Source of the DNA: Paraoerskovia marina DSM 21750
GTDB taxonomy: Bacteria > Actinomycetota > Actinomycetes > Actinomycetales > Cellulomonadaceae
DNA: 64,000 bases
Assembly (NCBI RefSeq): GCF_000701465.1
Contig: NZ_JNIY01000004.1
Location: 186,001 to 250,000 of the forward strand
Reading direction: 5' to 3'
The position numbers and the translations under genes were made by a program. How positions within the stretch are numbered: the first letter of the stretch is position 1; each line of letters starts with the position of its first letter. The notes below the pieces were generated by a model that was not told the origin of the DNA, ran no database searches, and saw nothing but the letters and a program-made list of their open reading frames with translations. This document shows, in pieces, positions 8,056-17,273 of the stretch.

Positions 8056-9381
8056 TCAGGCGGTGGCCGCCGTCACGGCCCGGGCGGCGGCGAACCCGAG
8101 CTCGAGGTCCGCGAGGATGTCCTCGACGTTCTCGATCCCCACGGACAGGCGCACCAGCCCCGGAGTGATGCCCGAGACGGCGCGCTCGTCCTCGTTCAGC
8201 TGGCTGTGCGTCGTCGACGCGGGGTGGATGACGAGCGAGCGCACGTCGCCGATGTTCGCGACGTTCGAGTGCAGCTCGAGCGCCGAGACGAACGCCTGCC
8301 CGGCCTCGCTGCCGCCCGCCAGGTCGAACGCCAGGACCGCGCCCGCTCCGCGGGGGAGGTACTTCTGCGCCGTCGCGTACGCGGGGCTGGAGGGGAGCCC
8401 GGCGTAGCGCACCAGGTTGACGTCGTCGCGGGCGTCGAGCCACTCGGCGACCTTCTGCGCATTGGCGACGTGGCGCTCCATGCGCAGCGACAGGGTCTCG
8501 ATGCCCTGGGCGATGAGGAACGCGTTGAACGGCGAGATCGCCGTGCCGAGGTCGCGCAGCAGCTGCACGCGGGCCTTGAGGACGTAGGCCAGGTTGGCGC
8601 CGAGGATCCCGTCCACGCCCAGGTCGCGTGCGTAGACGATGCCGTTGTACGACGGGTCCGGCGTGTTGAACCCGACGAACCGCTCGGGGCTCGCGCCGAA
8701 GTCGAAGTTCCCGGAGTCGACGATCACGCCGCCGATCGCGGTGCCGTGGCCGCCGAGGAACTTGGTGGCGGAGTGGATGACGATGTCGGCACCGTGCTCG
8801 AACGGCCGGACGAGGTACGGGGTCGCGACGGTGTTGTCCACGAGCAGGGGCACGCCGTTCTCGTGCGCGACGCCCGCGACGAGCTCGATGTCGAGGACGT
8901 CCGCCTTGGGGTTGGGGATGGACTCGGCGAAGAACGCCTTGGTCTCGGGCCGGACGGCGTCGCGCCACTCCTGGGCGTTCGAGGCGTCCTCGACGAACGT
9001 CGTGGTGATCCCGAGCTTGCTGAGCGTGTGGCGCAGCAGGTTGTAGGTGCCGCCGTAGAGGGATCCGGAGGCGACCACGTGGTCGCCCGCCTCGGCGAGG
9101 TTGAGGATCGCGAGCGTCGTGGCCGCCTGGCCGGCCGAGACGAGGAGGGCTCCGACGCCGCCCTCGAGGTCGGCGATCCTGGCCTCGACGACGTCGGTGG
9201 TCGGGTTGCCGATGCGGGTGTAGATCGGGTTCAGGTCCTTGAGCGCGAACCGGTCCGCGGCGGCCTGGGCGTCCGGGAAGACGAACGACGTCGTCTGGAA
9301 GATCGGCAGGGCGCGGGCGCCCGTCGTGGGGTCAGGGGTCTGGCCCGCGTGGATCTGGCGGGTCTCGAAGTGTGCGGTCAT
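8056..9381 (-). CDS. metY: O-acetylhomoserine sulfhydrylase MetY (bifunctional OAH/OAS sulfhydrylase)
   Basis: A 441-residue PLP enzyme of the Cys/Met metabolism family (type I fold). It begins HFETRQIHAGQTPDP and has TTSFVFPDAQAA, typical of the O-acetylhomoserine/O-acetylserine sulfhydrylase subgroup. The PLP lysine is in IHSATKFLGGHGTAIGG. It makes homocysteine from O-acetylhomoserine and sulfide, using the MetX product. The ATG at 9381 has AGGAG about 6 nt upstream. Between it and ppa lies a 292-nt region with a small Cys-Cys peptide ORF and a long-range stem, so control by cysteine supply at translation is likely. Confidence 0.95.
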   Translation of the reverse strand: MTAHFETRQIHAGQTPDPTTGARALPIFQTTSFVFPDAQAAADRFALKDLNPIYTRIGNPTTDVVEARIADLEGGVGALLVSAGQAATTLAILNLAEAGDHVVASGSLYGGTYNLLRHTLSKLGITTTFVEDASNAQEWRDAVRPETKAFFAESIPNPKADVLDIELVAGVAHENGVPLLVDNTVATPYLVRPFEHGADIVIHSATKFLGGHGTAIGGVIVDSGNFDFGASPERFVGFNTPDPSYNGIVYARDLGVDGILGANLAYVLKARVQLLRDLGTAISPFNAFLIAQGIETLSLRMERHVANAQKVAEWLDARDDVNLVRYAGLPSSPAYATAQKYLPRGAGAVLAFDLAGGSEAGQAFVSALELHSNVANIGDVRSLVIHPASTTHSQLNEDERAVSGITPGLVRLSVGIENVEDILADLELGFAAARAVTAATA

Positions 9382-9421
9382 GAGCTTCTCCTGCGAGTGG
9401 GGGCGGCGTGCCGGGCGGGTC

Positions 9422-9513
9422 CTGCCGGAGCGCACGTGCCCCTACGGCCGGGACCGGCGTCGGCTCAGAGGTGCCGGACGCGGGCAGGCGAACGTGCGCT
9501 GGGGCTAGCGGCA
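9422..9513 (-). promoter_or_regulatory. metY: long-range stem pairing leader-peptide codons with the region before metY
   Basis: On the minus strand the sequence covering the last codons of the leader peptide and beyond, 9492-9513, can pair with 9422-9437. The pairs are a 9-bp perfect arm (AGCGCACGT at 9492-9500 against ACGTGCGCT at 9429-9437) and a 6-bp arm (CTGCCG at 9508-9513 against CGGCAG at 9422-9427). A ribosome held at the Cys codons of the peptide would block the 6-bp arm. This is a plausible attenuator of metY; mechanism inferred. Confidence 0.5.
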
Positions 9514-9531
9514 GCACATTCGGCGGGTCAT
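9505..9531 (-). CDS. 8-residue Cys-rich leader peptide (MTRRMCCR) upstream of metY
   Basis: A 9-codon ORF, ATG ACC CGC CGA ATG TGC TGC CGC TAG, lies 124 nt upstream of metY on the same strand. The ATG follows a TAGCGT -10-like box by 7 nt, so the mRNA would begin at the peptide's first codon (leaderless). Tandem cysteine codons just before the stop match the plan of the leaderless polycysteine uORFs that attenuate sulfur-assimilation operons in mycobacteria. The peptide sequence itself is probably unimportant; ribosome pausing at TGC TGC would sense charged tRNA-Cys. Its position next to a strong long-range stem supports a regulatory role. Not tested. Confidence 0.55.
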   Translation of the reverse strand: MTRRMCCR

Positions 9532-9606
9532 GGGGTCGACGCTAGGTCAACGTCTCGCAGTGCGAAAGGCTGATTTCACGATGTGGACAGCGGGTCTCCA
9601 CAACGA

Positions 9607-9647
9607 CGACGACCCCCGTCCTGCTCGGTGCAGGGCGGGGGTCGTCG
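9607..9647 (-). terminator. strong hairpin after ppa
   Basis: A 12-bp perfect stem (9607-9618 with 9636-9647), extended inside by CCTGC/GCAGG around a short loop, lies 27 nt after the ppa stop. It likely ends ppa transcription and insulates the metY leader promoter downstream of it. Confidence 0.75.
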
Positions 9648-9673
9648 GGGCCCGACGGCGTCGGGCAGGCAGA

Positions 9674-10168
9674 TCAGTGGTGGTAGCCGGAGTCCTTCGC
9701 GCGCTGGAACGAGCGCTCGATCTCGACCTGGGCCTCGTCGCGGCCGACCCAGTGCGCGCCCTCGACGCTCTTGCCGGGCTCCAGGTCCTTGTAGACCTCG
9801 AAGAAGTGCTGGATCTCGAGACGGTGGAAGTCGGACACGTCGTCGATGTCCTGACGCCACGCGGCCCGCTGGTCGGCGGTCGGCACGCAGAGCACCTTGT
9901 CGTCGCCGCCGGCCTCGTCGCGCATGCGGAACATGCCGAGCGCGCGGCACTTGATCAGGCAGCCGGGGAACGTCGGCTCCTCGAGCAGCACCAGGGCGTC
10001 CAGCGGGTCGCCGTCCTCGCCGAGGGTGCCCTCGATGAAGCCGTAGTCGTCGGGGTAGCGCGTCGAGGTGAAGAGCATCCGGTCAAGACGAATCCGACCG
10101 GTCTCGTGATCAACCTCGTACTTGTTGCGCTGACCCTTCGGGATCTCGATCGTGACGTCGAACTCCAC
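9674..10168 (-). CDS. ppa: inorganic pyrophosphatase
   Basis: A 164-residue soluble family I pyrophosphatase that hydrolyses PPi to two phosphates in the cytoplasm. It aligns closely with M. tuberculosis Ppa, starting [20 protein letters not shown]. Active-site residues are in [17 protein letters not shown] and DDKVLCVP, and KDLEPGK carries the conserved lysine. I chose the GTG at 10168 because it matches the start of homologues and has GGAGG upstream. It is divergent from dacB, as in mycobacteria. The C-terminus ends in a short YHH tail. Confidence 0.97.
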   Translation of the reverse strand: MEFDVTIEIPKGQRNKYEVDHETGRIRLDRMLFTSTRYPDDYGFIEGTLGEDGDPLDALVLLEEPTFPGCLIKCRALGMFRMRDEAGGDDKVLCVPTADQRAAWRQDIDDVSDFHRLEIQHFFEVYKDLEPGKSVEGAHWVGRDEAQVEIERSFQRAKDSGYHH

Positions 10169-10372
10169 TGTTCCTCCAGTCGGTCCCACCGGTGCGCTCC
10201 AGGCCCCGTGCAGGTCATGTGCGTGGTGCGGAGGATTCGTCCCCGGACCACGTCGGTGTGTGCTGGACTAGTGTGACACGCGTACTGCACCATCATGCGA
10301 GAACGGGCGCCACGGTGCGCCGGAACCCGTCATGATTGTCCGACAGGCGTGCGACGACGACGAGGGACGGCG

Positions 10373-11782
10373 ATGGGCTGGGGAGCCAAGGCAGGCAGCA
10401 CGGTCGCTGCGGTGCTGCTGCTGACGGGCGTCTACCTCACGCTCGACGCGTACGACGTCGTCCCCGGCCTGCTCACCACGGAACCGGCACCCGCGCCCGC
10501 CGCCCCGTTCCCCGACTCGCCGGGGGCTGTCGCCGGTGAGCCCCCCGAGCTCGTGACCGTCATGCTCGGCGAGGACGCACCCGTGCCCGCCGCCGCCAGC
10601 GTCCAGTCGCTCGTGGACGATCTCGCGGACGACGACCGGCTCGGCACCCGCGTGGGCGTCTCCGTCGTCGACGCGGCGTCGGGGGAGACCCTCGGCACGC
10701 ACGCACCCGACGCGAGCTTCGTGCCCGCCTCCACGCAGAAGCTTCTCACCGCCGTCGCGGCCCTCAGCACGATCACGCCGGGGACCCGGTTCCCGACCAC
10801 CGTCGAGCATGCCGGTGACGGCCTCCTCGTCCTGCGCGGCGGCGGGGACACCCTGCTCGCGGCCGGCGCGGGCGACCCCGACGCCGTCAACGGGCACGCC
10901 GGACTCGGTGACCTCGCGGACCAGGTGGCGGGCGAGCTCACGTTGACCGGGGACACCAGCGTCACGCTGCGCGTCGACGACTCGCTGTTCACCGGACCCT
11001 CCGTCAGCCCCACGTGGGACCCGGGCTTCGTCACCGACGGGTACGCGTCGGCCGTGACGGCGCTCGCGGTCGACGGCGCACGCCTGGAGGACGACGAGTA
11101 CGCCCCGCGCGCCGACGACCCGAGCCTGGCCGCCGGGGAGATCTTCGCGGAGGCCCTCGCCGACCGGGGGATCACGGTGGACGGCGACGTGAAGCGCGCC
11201 ACGGTCGAGGCGTCGCCGCTGGTCGGTGCGGTGCAGTCGGCGCCCGTCGAGGACATCGTGGGCTACTTCCTCGAGCACTCCGACAACTCCGTCACCGAGG
11301 CGGTCGGACGTCTCGTGGCCCTCCAGGCAGGACGCGAGGGCTCGTTCGACGGGGCGACGAGCGCGGTCACCACCGCGGTCGAGCGGCTCGGCGTCGACCT
11401 CACAGGAGCGGAGCTCGTCGACTGCTCGGGCCTCGGCGAGGGCTCCGACCTGAGCCCGACGCAGCTGACCGACGTCGTCGAGCTGATCACGGACCCGGAG
11501 CAGCCCCGCCTGCGGCCCGCCGCGGTGCAGATGCCGATCGCCGGTCTCACGGGCACGCTCGACGACCGGTTCGTCGGTGACCCGGGCGCCGGGGTCACCC
11601 GGGCGAAGACTGGCAGCCTGTCGAACGTCCGCTCGCTGTCCGGCACCACCGTCACCGACGACGGCCGGATGCTCGCGTTCGCGGTCCTCGCGGACAAGAT
11701 CCCGGACGAGAACGCCTGGGGTGCGCCGTTCATCATCGACGACTTCGTCGACGAGCTCGCGTCCTGCGGGTGCACGGGGTGA
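10373..11782 (+). CDS. dacB: D-alanyl-D-alanine carboxypeptidase/endopeptidase (PBP4 type, S13)
   Basis: A 469-residue secreted penicillin-binding protein of peptidase family S13 that trims peptidoglycan stem peptides. An N-terminal membrane segment (about residues 8-24) exports it. The catalytic motifs are STQK with Ser120 and Lys123, SDN at 303-305 and KTG at 412-414. A Pro/Ala-rich stretch follows the membrane segment. The start at the ATG of 10373 has GAGGGACGG just upstream; a longer frame begins at 10295 but adds no family-like sequence. The stop overlaps the next start (GTGA). The order ppa-dacB-DUF2342-tilS-hpt is the same as in mycobacteria. Confidence 0.95.
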   Translation: MGWGAKAGSTVAAVLLLTGVYLTLDAYDVVPGLLTTEPAPAPAAPFPDSPGAVAGEPPELVTVMLGEDAPVPAAASVQSLVDDLADDDRLGTRVGVSVVDAASGETLGTHAPDASFVPASTQKLLTAVAALSTITPGTRFPTTVEHAGDGLLVLRGGGDTLLAAGAGDPDAVNGHAGLGDLADQVAGELTLTGDTSVTLRVDDSLFTGPSVSPTWDPGFVTDGYASAVTALAVDGARLEDDEYAPRADDPSLAAGEIFAEALADRGITVDGDVKRATVEASPLVGAVQSAPVEDIVGYFLEHSDNSVTEAVGRLVALQAGREGSFDGATSAVTTAVERLGVDLTGAELVDCSGLGEGSDLSPTQLTDVVELITDPEQPRLRPAAVQMPIAGLTGTLDDRFVGDPGAGVTRAKTGSLSNVRSLSGTTVTDDGRMLAFAVLADKIPDENAWGAPFIIDDFVDELASCGCTG

Positions 11783-12855
11783 GTGTCGAGGTCATCGACT
11801 GGCCGAGCGCGGCGACGATCGCCGGTCGGCTCGCCCGCCCCGGCCCCGACGCCACGCGGCCGCAGCGCGAGGCGCTCGTCGACGGGCTCCGCGCCGCGGC
11901 GCGCCGTGCCGTTCCCGCCGTCCTCGACGTCACGGGGATGCGCCCAGCCCCCGAGTCCGAGGCGACGAGCGACCGGCTCTCGGAGGTCCTCGTCGTGGAC
12001 CGCCCGGGGTGGGCGCGCGCGAACGCCCGCGTCATGAGCGCGATGACCCAGGGGCTCGGCGACGGGCTGACCGAGGCGGAGCGGGCGGGTCTCGCCCGGC
12101 CCGCCGTCGCCGTCATGGGAGCCGTCGAGGTCGGGGGAGTCCTCGCAGCACTGTCGAGCCGTGTGCTCGGGCAGTTCGACCCCTACGGCCAGGCCGGCCT
12201 GGGACGGCTCCTGCTCGTCGCCCCCAACGTGCTCTCCGTCGAGCGGGCCCTGCGCGTCCGGGCCCGCGACTTCCGGCTCTGGGTGTGCCTGCACGAGCAG
12301 ACGCACGCGCTGCAGTTCGCGGCGGCGCCCTGGCTGGCCGAGCACCTGCGCGCACGGACGCACTCGTTGCTCGGCTCCGTGACCGAGGGCGCGCGCACCG
12401 GCGCCGGCGCTCCCGTGTCGCAGAGGCTGCGGACCGCGGGCCGGGCCGTGGTCGGGGTCGCGCGCGGGCAGGGAGTCACCGGCGGGATCATGACACCGGA
12501 GCAGCAGGACGAGCTGTCCGAGATCACCGCCGTGATGGCGCTGCTCGAGGGGCATGCCGACGTGATGATGGACGCCGTCGGCCCGAGCATCGTCCCCACG
12601 GTCGCAGCCATCCGCCGCCGCTTCGAGCAACGCCGCGACGGCGCCGGGCAGAGTCCCGTCGACAGCATCCTGCGCAGGGTGCTGGGGATGGACGCCAAGC
12701 TCGCGCAGTACCGCGACGGTGCCCGGTTCGTCCGAGGCGTCGAGGCGGTGGTCGGGCGCGACCGGCTCAACACGGTCTGGACCAGCGTCGAGACGCTCCC
12801 GACGGCAGCCGAGATCCGCGACCCCGACGCGTGGGTCCGCCGGGTCCGTCCCTGA
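11779..12855 (+). CDS. zinc-dependent metalloprotease-like protein (DUF2342)
   Basis: A 358-residue protein of the actinobacterial DUF2342 / zincin-like family (M. tuberculosis Rv3626c type), often labelled as associated with F420 biosynthesis. The zinc motif is HEQTH at residues 172-176, with a downstream glutamate in [16 protein letters not shown] as the likely third ligand. Other family marks are LGQFDPYG and the LLLVAPNV strand. No signal peptide is seen. GTG at 11779 overlaps the dacB stop; an in-frame GTG at 11770 is an alternative. It sits between dacB and tilS, its conserved place. Substrate and role are unknown; proteolysis is inferred from the motif. Confidence 0.85.
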   Translation: MSVEVIDWPSAATIAGRLARPGPDATRPQREALVDGLRAAARRAVPAVLDVTGMRPAPESEATSDRLSEVLVVDRPGWARANARVMSAMTQGLGDGLTEAERAGLARPAVAVMGAVEVGGVLAALSSRVLGQFDPYGQAGLGRLLLVAPNVLSVERALRVRARDFRLWVCLHEQTHALQFAAAPWLAEHLRARTHSLLGSVTEGARTGAGAPVSQRLRTAGRAVVGVARGQGVTGGIMTPEQQDELSEITAVMALLEGHADVMMDAVGPSIVPTVAAIRRRFEQRRDGAGQSPVDSILRRVLGMDAKLAQYRDGARFVRGVEAVVGRDRLNTVWTSVETLPTAAEIRDPDAWVRRVRP

Positions 12856-12856
12856 G

Positions 12857-13870
12857 ATGGTTGGCCCGCACCCCGCGGAGGCCGCGCTCCGCCGCGCCGT
12901 CCGGGACTCGCTCGCCGACCTCGACGACGACGCGCTCGTCCTCGTCGCCTGCTCCGGCGGGGCCGACTCGTTGGCGCTCGCCGCGGGGCTGGCGTTCGTC
13001 GCACCACGGCGCGGGCTGCGGGCCGGTGCCGTCGTGGTCGACCACGCCCTCCAGGCCGGGTCGGACGACGTCGCGGGGCGCGCAGCGAGACAGTGCCAGG
13101 ACCTCGGGCTCGACCCCGTCGTCGTCGAGCGCGTCCGGGTCGGCACCGCCGGTGGCCCGGAGGCGGCGGCCCGGACCGCCCGCTACGACGCGCTCGAGCG
13201 CGCGGCACGCGACCTCGGGGCGCAGGCGGTGCTGCTGGGCCACACGCGCGACGACCAGGCCGAGACCGTCCTGCTGGGGCTCGGCCGTGGCTCGGGCGCG
13301 CGGTCGCTCGCGGGCATGGCGCCCCGTCGTGGACCGTGGCGCCGTCCGATCCTGGGCCTGCGCCGGCGTGACACCGAGGCCGTCTGTGCCGCACGCGGTC
13401 TGGACCCGTGGACCGACCCGACCAACCTCCTGCCCGCCGGGCCGCGCGCCGGGGTGCCGCGCCGGACCCAGGTGCGCCACGTCGTCGTGCCGGTGCTCGA
13501 GGACGTCCTCGGCCCCGGTGCCGTCGACGCACTCGCGCGCAGCGCCGACCTCCTGCGCGACGACGCCGACCTCCTGGACACGCTCGCGGACGCGCTCGGC
13601 AGCCGGGCCGAGCGGCCCACCGACCTCCCCGGTGGTGTGGCGCTCGACACGGCCGCGCTCGCGGAGGCGCCCCGCCCGCTGCGGCGTCGCGTCCTGCGCG
13701 CGGCGGCTCGTCGTGCCGGATGCCCTGCAGGTTCGCTCTCCCTGCGGCACGTCGAGGCCATGGACGACCTGGTCGTGGACTGGCACGGGCAGAAGCCGCT
13801 CGACCTCCCCGGAGGCGTGGCCGTCGCCCGCAGGTGTGGCACGCTTGTGCTTGGCCCGCCTCGGGCCTGA
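12857..13870 (+). CDS. tilS: tRNA(Ile)-lysidine synthetase
   Basis: A 337-residue PP-loop ATPase that converts C34 of tRNA-Ile(CAU) to lysidine, changing its amino acid and codon specificity. The PP-loop SGGADS is at residues 33-38. [17 protein letters not shown] and DPTNLLPA are further TilS signatures. The C-terminal half is compact, as in other actinobacteria, with no long substrate-binding extension. The ATG lies one base after the upstream TGA. The product is essential in most bacteria. It is followed after 29 nt by hpt, an old and widely kept tilS-hpt pairing. Confidence 0.95.
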   Translation: MVGPHPAEAALRRAVRDSLADLDDDALVLVACSGGADSLALAAGLAFVAPRRGLRAGAVVVDHALQAGSDDVAGRAARQCQDLGLDPVVVERVRVGTAGGPEAAARTARYDALERAARDLGAQAVLLGHTRDDQAETVLLGLGRGSGARSLAGMAPRRGPWRRPILGLRRRDTEAVCAARGLDPWTDPTNLLPAGPRAGVPRRTQVRHVVVPVLEDVLGPGAVDALARSADLLRDDADLLDTLADALGSRAERPTDLPGGVALDTAALAEAPRPLRRRVLRAAARRAGCPAGSLSLRHVEAMDDLVVDWHGQKPLDLPGGVAVARRCGTLVLGPPRA

Positions 13871-13899
13871 CCGTTGACTTCTCGCCCTTGGGAGCACAC

Positions 13900-14454
13900 G
13901 TGGAACCGTCCGACCTCGGAACCGACCTGGCACGAGTTCTGCTCACCCAGGAACAGCTCGAATCACGTCTCGACGAGATGGCGCAGAAGATCGACGAGGA
14001 CTACGCGGGCAAGGACCTGCTGCTCGTGGGCGTGCTCAAGGGCGCGGTCATGGTGATGGCGGACCTCTCGCGCCGCCTGCACCACCCCGTGCACATGGAC
14101 TGGATGGCCGTCTCCTCGTACGGCTCGGGGACCAAGTCCTCCGGCGTGGTGCGGATCCTCAAGGACCTGGACGCCGACCTCACCGGCCGCCACGTGCTGA
14201 TCGTCGAGGACATCATCGACTCCGGCCTGACGCTCTCGTGGCTCGTCTCCAACCTGCGCAGCCGTGGCCCGGCCTCCGTCGAGATCGCGACGATGCTGCG
14301 CAAGCCCGACGCCGCGAAGGTCGAGGTCGACGTCCGGTACACCGGGTACGACATCCCGAACGAGTTCGTCGTGGGCTACGGACTCGACTTCGCCGAGAAG
14401 TACCGGAATCTGCCGTTCGTCGGCACGCTCGCCCCGCACGTCTACTCGAGCTGA
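13900..14454 (+). CDS. hpt: hypoxanthine phosphoribosyltransferase
   Basis: A 184-residue type I phosphoribosyltransferase that salvages hypoxanthine and guanine to IMP and GMP. The PRPP loop is VLIVEDIIDSGLTL, with the paired acidic residues. MDWMAVSSYGSGTKSSG gives the flexible loop and VVGYGLDFAEKYRNLP is the C-terminal family signature. The GTG at 13900 has GGGAG with a 5-nt spacing and matches homologue starts. It is cytoplasmic and lies between tilS and ftsH, the usual actinobacterial order. Confidence 0.96.
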   Translation: MEPSDLGTDLARVLLTQEQLESRLDEMAQKIDEDYAGKDLLLVGVLKGAVMVMADLSRRLHHPVHMDWMAVSSYGSGTKSSGVVRILKDLDADLTGRHVLIVEDIIDSGLTLSWLVSNLRSRGPASVEIATMLRKPDAAKVEVDVRYTGYDIPNEFVVGYGLDFAEKYRNLPFVGTLAPHVYSS

Positions 14455-14560
14455 GCCACGCTCTGGGCGAACAGCCCAGCGAACGCTCAGAGTTTCCGTG
14501 TAGTTTCGCAGGCCAACCGTTGTGCGACTGGAGGGATCCGGGGGTAGTGCCCCGCCGCCG

Positions 14561-16648
14561 ATGAACGCCAAGAAAATCTTCAGTGGTCCGTACGTATGGA
14601 TCGTCCTCGGATTGCTGCTGCTGTGGATCGCGTTCGCGACCCTTCGCACACCGAGCACGCAGCCCGTCGAGACTTCGCAGGGACTCGAGCTCCTCGCCGG
14701 TGACACCGTCGAGAGCGCGCTGATCGTCGACGGCGACCAGCGCGTCCAGCTGGAGCTCTCCGAGGACTTCACGTACGAGGACGAGGACGGCGAGGAGCAG
14801 AACAAGGGCACGACGGTCCAGTTCTACTACGTCCAGCCGCAGGGCGACTCGGTCGTCGCCGCGATCGAGTCCGCGGACCTGGCGGACGGGTACGACTCCG
14901 AGGTCCCGCAGCCGTCGTTCCTCGGGTCGATGCTGTCGTTCATCATCCCGTTCCTGATCATCGGCGTCGTCTTCTGGTTCCTGCTCTCGCGGATGCAGGG
15001 CGGCGGTTCCAAGGTCATGGGCTTCGGCAAGTCCAAGGCCAAGCTGGCCTCGAAGGACACCCCGCAGGTGACGTTCTCCGACGTCGCGGGTGCGGAGGAG
15101 GCCGTCGAGGAGCTCTACGAGATCAAGGAGTTCCTCTCCGAGCCCGAGAAGTTCCAGGCCGTCGGCGCCAAGATCCCCAAGGGCGTCCTGCTCTACGGAC
15201 CTCCCGGAACCGGCAAGACCCTGCTCGCCCGCGCCGTCGCGGGGGAGGCGGGCGTCCCGTTCTACTCGATCTCCGGCTCCGACTTCGTCGAGATGTTCGT
15301 CGGTGTGGGCGCCAGCCGTGTGCGTGACCTGTTCACGCAGGCCAAGGAGAACTCTCCGGCGATCATCTTCGTCGACGAGATCGACGCCGTCGGGCGACAC
15401 CGCGGTGCCGGCATGGGCGGCGGCCACGACGAGCGGGAGCAGACCCTCAACCAGCTGCTCGTCGAGATGGACGGGTTCGACGTCAAGACGAACGTCATCC
15501 TCATCGCGGCGACCAACCGTCCCGACATCCTCGACCCGGCGCTCCTGCGCCCGGGACGCTTCGACCGCCAGATCGCCGTCGAGGCCCCCGACCTCAAGGG
15601 CCGCGAGGCGATCCTGCGCGTGCACGCCGCGGGCAAGCCGATCGTCCCGGACATCGACCTGAACGCCGTCGCCCGCCGGACCCCCGGGTTCACCGGTGCC
15701 GACCTCGCGAACGTCCTCAACGAGGCCGCGCTGCTCACCGCCCGCTCGGGAGCCCAGCTGATCGACGACCGGGCGCTCGACGAGGCCATCGACCGTGTCA
15801 TCGCCGGACCGCAGAAGCGGACCCGCGTGATGAACGTCAAGGAGCAGAAGGTCACCGCGTACCACGAGGGTGGCCACGCGCTCGTCGCCGCCGCGATGCG
15901 CTACACGGACCCCGTCACCAAGGTGACGATCCTGCCGCGCGGCCGGGCCCTCGGCTACACCATGGTCATGCCGATGGAGGACAAGTACTCCACGACGCGC
16001 AACGAGCTGCTCGACCAGCTCGCGTACGCGATGGGCGGCCGCGTCGCCGAGGAGATCGTCTTCCACGACCCGACCACGGGCGCGAGCAACGACATCGAGA
16101 AGGCGTCGTCGATCGCGCGCAAGATGGTCACCGAGTACGGCATGAGCGACCGGGTCGGCGCGATCCGCCTCGGCACGTCCGGCGGCGAGCCCTTCATGGG
16201 ACGCGACATGGGCCATCAGCGCGACTACTCCGAGTCGGTCGCCGGCACCGTGGACCACGAGGTGCGCAAGCTCGTCGAGGCGGCGCACGACGAGGCGTGG
16301 TCGGTGCTCACCGAGTACCGCGACGTGCTCGACGCGCTCGTCCTCGCGCTCCTTGAGAAGGAGACGCTCAACCAGGCGGAGCTCGCCGAGGTCTTCGCCC
16401 CGGTGGTCAAGCGCGAGCCGCGCGACGTCTGGCTCTCCTCGGAGCAGCGGACCGTGCAGACCCGCGGACCCGTCCTGACGCCGGCCGAGCAGGCCGAGCA
16501 GAAGGGCGAGGTCGTCCCGCAGGACGAGGCGGCGGCCGCCGCGGACGAGCTGCCCGCCGAGCACATCGGCGAGGTGCCTCCGAGCAGTGCGGTCGACAGC
16601 CCCGTGGAGCGTCAGGCCGACGGCGAGTCGACCCCGGATCGCGACTGA
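14561..16648 (+). CDS. ftsH: ATP-dependent zinc metalloprotease FtsH
   Basis: A 695-residue membrane AAA+ protease for quality control of membrane and short-lived proteins. It has an N-terminal membrane helix (about residues 11-27), a small extracytoplasmic domain, a second helix (about 124-146) and an AAA domain with Walker A GPPGTGKT (213-220) and Walker [13 protein letters not shown]. The zinc site HEGGH is at 435-439. The C-terminal tail is acidic and Ala/Glu-rich. The start is uncertain: [10 protein letters not shown] fits homologues, but no clear ribosome site precedes it. A GTG at 14522 would add 13 residues. A TAGTTT -10-like element lies near 14501. folE follows one base after the stop. 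Confidence 0.95.
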   Translation: MNAKKIFSGPYVWIVLGLLLLWIAFATLRTPSTQPVETSQGLELLAGDTVESALIVDGDQRVQLELSEDFTYEDEDGEEQNKGTTVQFYYVQPQGDSVVAAIESADLADGYDSEVPQPSFLGSMLSFIIPFLIIGVVFWFLLSRMQGGGSKVMGFGKSKAKLASKDTPQVTFSDVAGAEEAVEELYEIKEFLSEPEKFQAVGAKIPKGVLLYGPPGTGKTLLARAVAGEAGVPFYSISGSDFVEMFVGVGASRVRDLFTQAKENSPAIIFVDEIDAVGRHRGAGMGGGHDEREQTLNQLLVEMDGFDVKTNVILIAATNRPDILDPALLRPGRFDRQIAVEAPDLKGREAILRVHAAGKPIVPDIDLNAVARRTPGFTGADLANVLNEAALLTARSGAQLIDDRALDEAIDRVIAGPQKRTRVMNVKEQKVTAYHEGGHALVAAAMRYTDPVTKVTILPRGRALGYTMVMPMEDKYSTTRNELLDQLAYAMGGRVAEEIVFHDPTTGASNDIEKASSIARKMVTEYGMSDRVGAIRLGTSGGEPFMGRDMGHQRDYSESVAGTVDHEVRKLVEAAHDEAWSVLTEYRDVLDALVLALLEKETLNQAELAEVFAPVVKREPRDVWLSSEQRTVQTRGPVLTPAEQAEQKGEVVPQDEAAAAADELPAEHIGEVPPSSAVDSPVERQADGESTPDRD

Positions 16649-16649
16649 C

Positions 16650-17267
16650 GTGGGCGAGACCCCGGACGTCGGAGCAGACCTGCCCGGCCCCGACGTCGTC
16701 CCGCCCTATGACGAGGCTCGGGCGCGCGCCGCGGTGCGCGAACTGTTGCTCGCGGTCGGGGAGGACCCCGACCGCGAGGGTCTGGTCGAGACCCCGGACC
16801 GGGTGGCCCGCGCGTACCGCGAGATCTTCGCGGGGCTGCGTCAGGAGCCCGCGGACGTCCTGACCACCACGTTCGACATCGGCCACCAGGAGATGGTGCT
16901 CGTCAAGGACATCGAGGTGTACTCGACCTGCGAGCACCACCTCGTCCCGTTCCACGGCGTCGCGCACGTGGGGTACATCCCCAGCGCCGACGGCCGCATC
17001 ACGGGCCTGTCGAAGCTCGCGCGTCTGGTGGAGGTCTACGCCCGTCGCCCGCAGGTCCAGGAGCGGCTCACCACGCAGATCGCCGACGCCCTCGTCGAGC
17101 ACCTAGACCCCCGCGGGGTCATCGTCGTGATCGAGTGCGAGCACCTGTGCATGGCGATGCGCGGAGTCCGGAAGCCGGGCGCGCGGACCGTCACGTCCGC
17201 GGTGCGCGGGCAGATGCGCGACGGCACGACCCGCGCCGAGGCCATGAGTCTCGTCCTCGGGCGGTAG
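16650..17267 (+). CDS. folE: GTP cyclohydrolase I
   Basis: A 205-residue enzyme that converts GTP to 7,8-dihydroneopterin triphosphate, the first step of folate synthesis. Zinc ligands are visible in [12 protein letters not shown] and in [30 protein letters not shown], split here as [13 protein letters not shown] and EVYARRPQ, is the family signature. The GTG at 16650 begins one base after the ftsH stop, so translation is probably coupled. The N-terminal 25 residues are variable. It works with the folP and folB-folK products just downstream. Confidence 0.96.
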   Translation: MGETPDVGADLPGPDVVPPYDEARARAAVRELLLAVGEDPDREGLVETPDRVARAYREIFAGLRQEPADVLTTTFDIGHQEMVLVKDIEVYSTCEHHLVPFHGVAHVGYIPSADGRITGLSKLARLVEVYARRPQVQERLTTQIADALVEHLDPRGVIVVIECEHLCMAMRGVRKPGARTVTSAVRGQMRDGTTRAEAMSLVLGR

Positions 17268-17273
17268 CCGGCC

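Noticed and set aside
9382-9673. A SAM or other methionine riboswitch before metY
   Set aside because: I looked for the multi-helix junction and conserved SAM-riboswitch words but saw none; the leader peptide and stem explain the region better.
13408-13899. A 5' extension of hpt overlapping tilS
   Set aside because: The frame is open, but hpt homology and a ribosome site both start at 13900.
14213-16564. A 783-residue minus-strand frame opposite ftsH
   Set aside because: A mirror of highly biased ftsH codons; no motif and no ribosome site.
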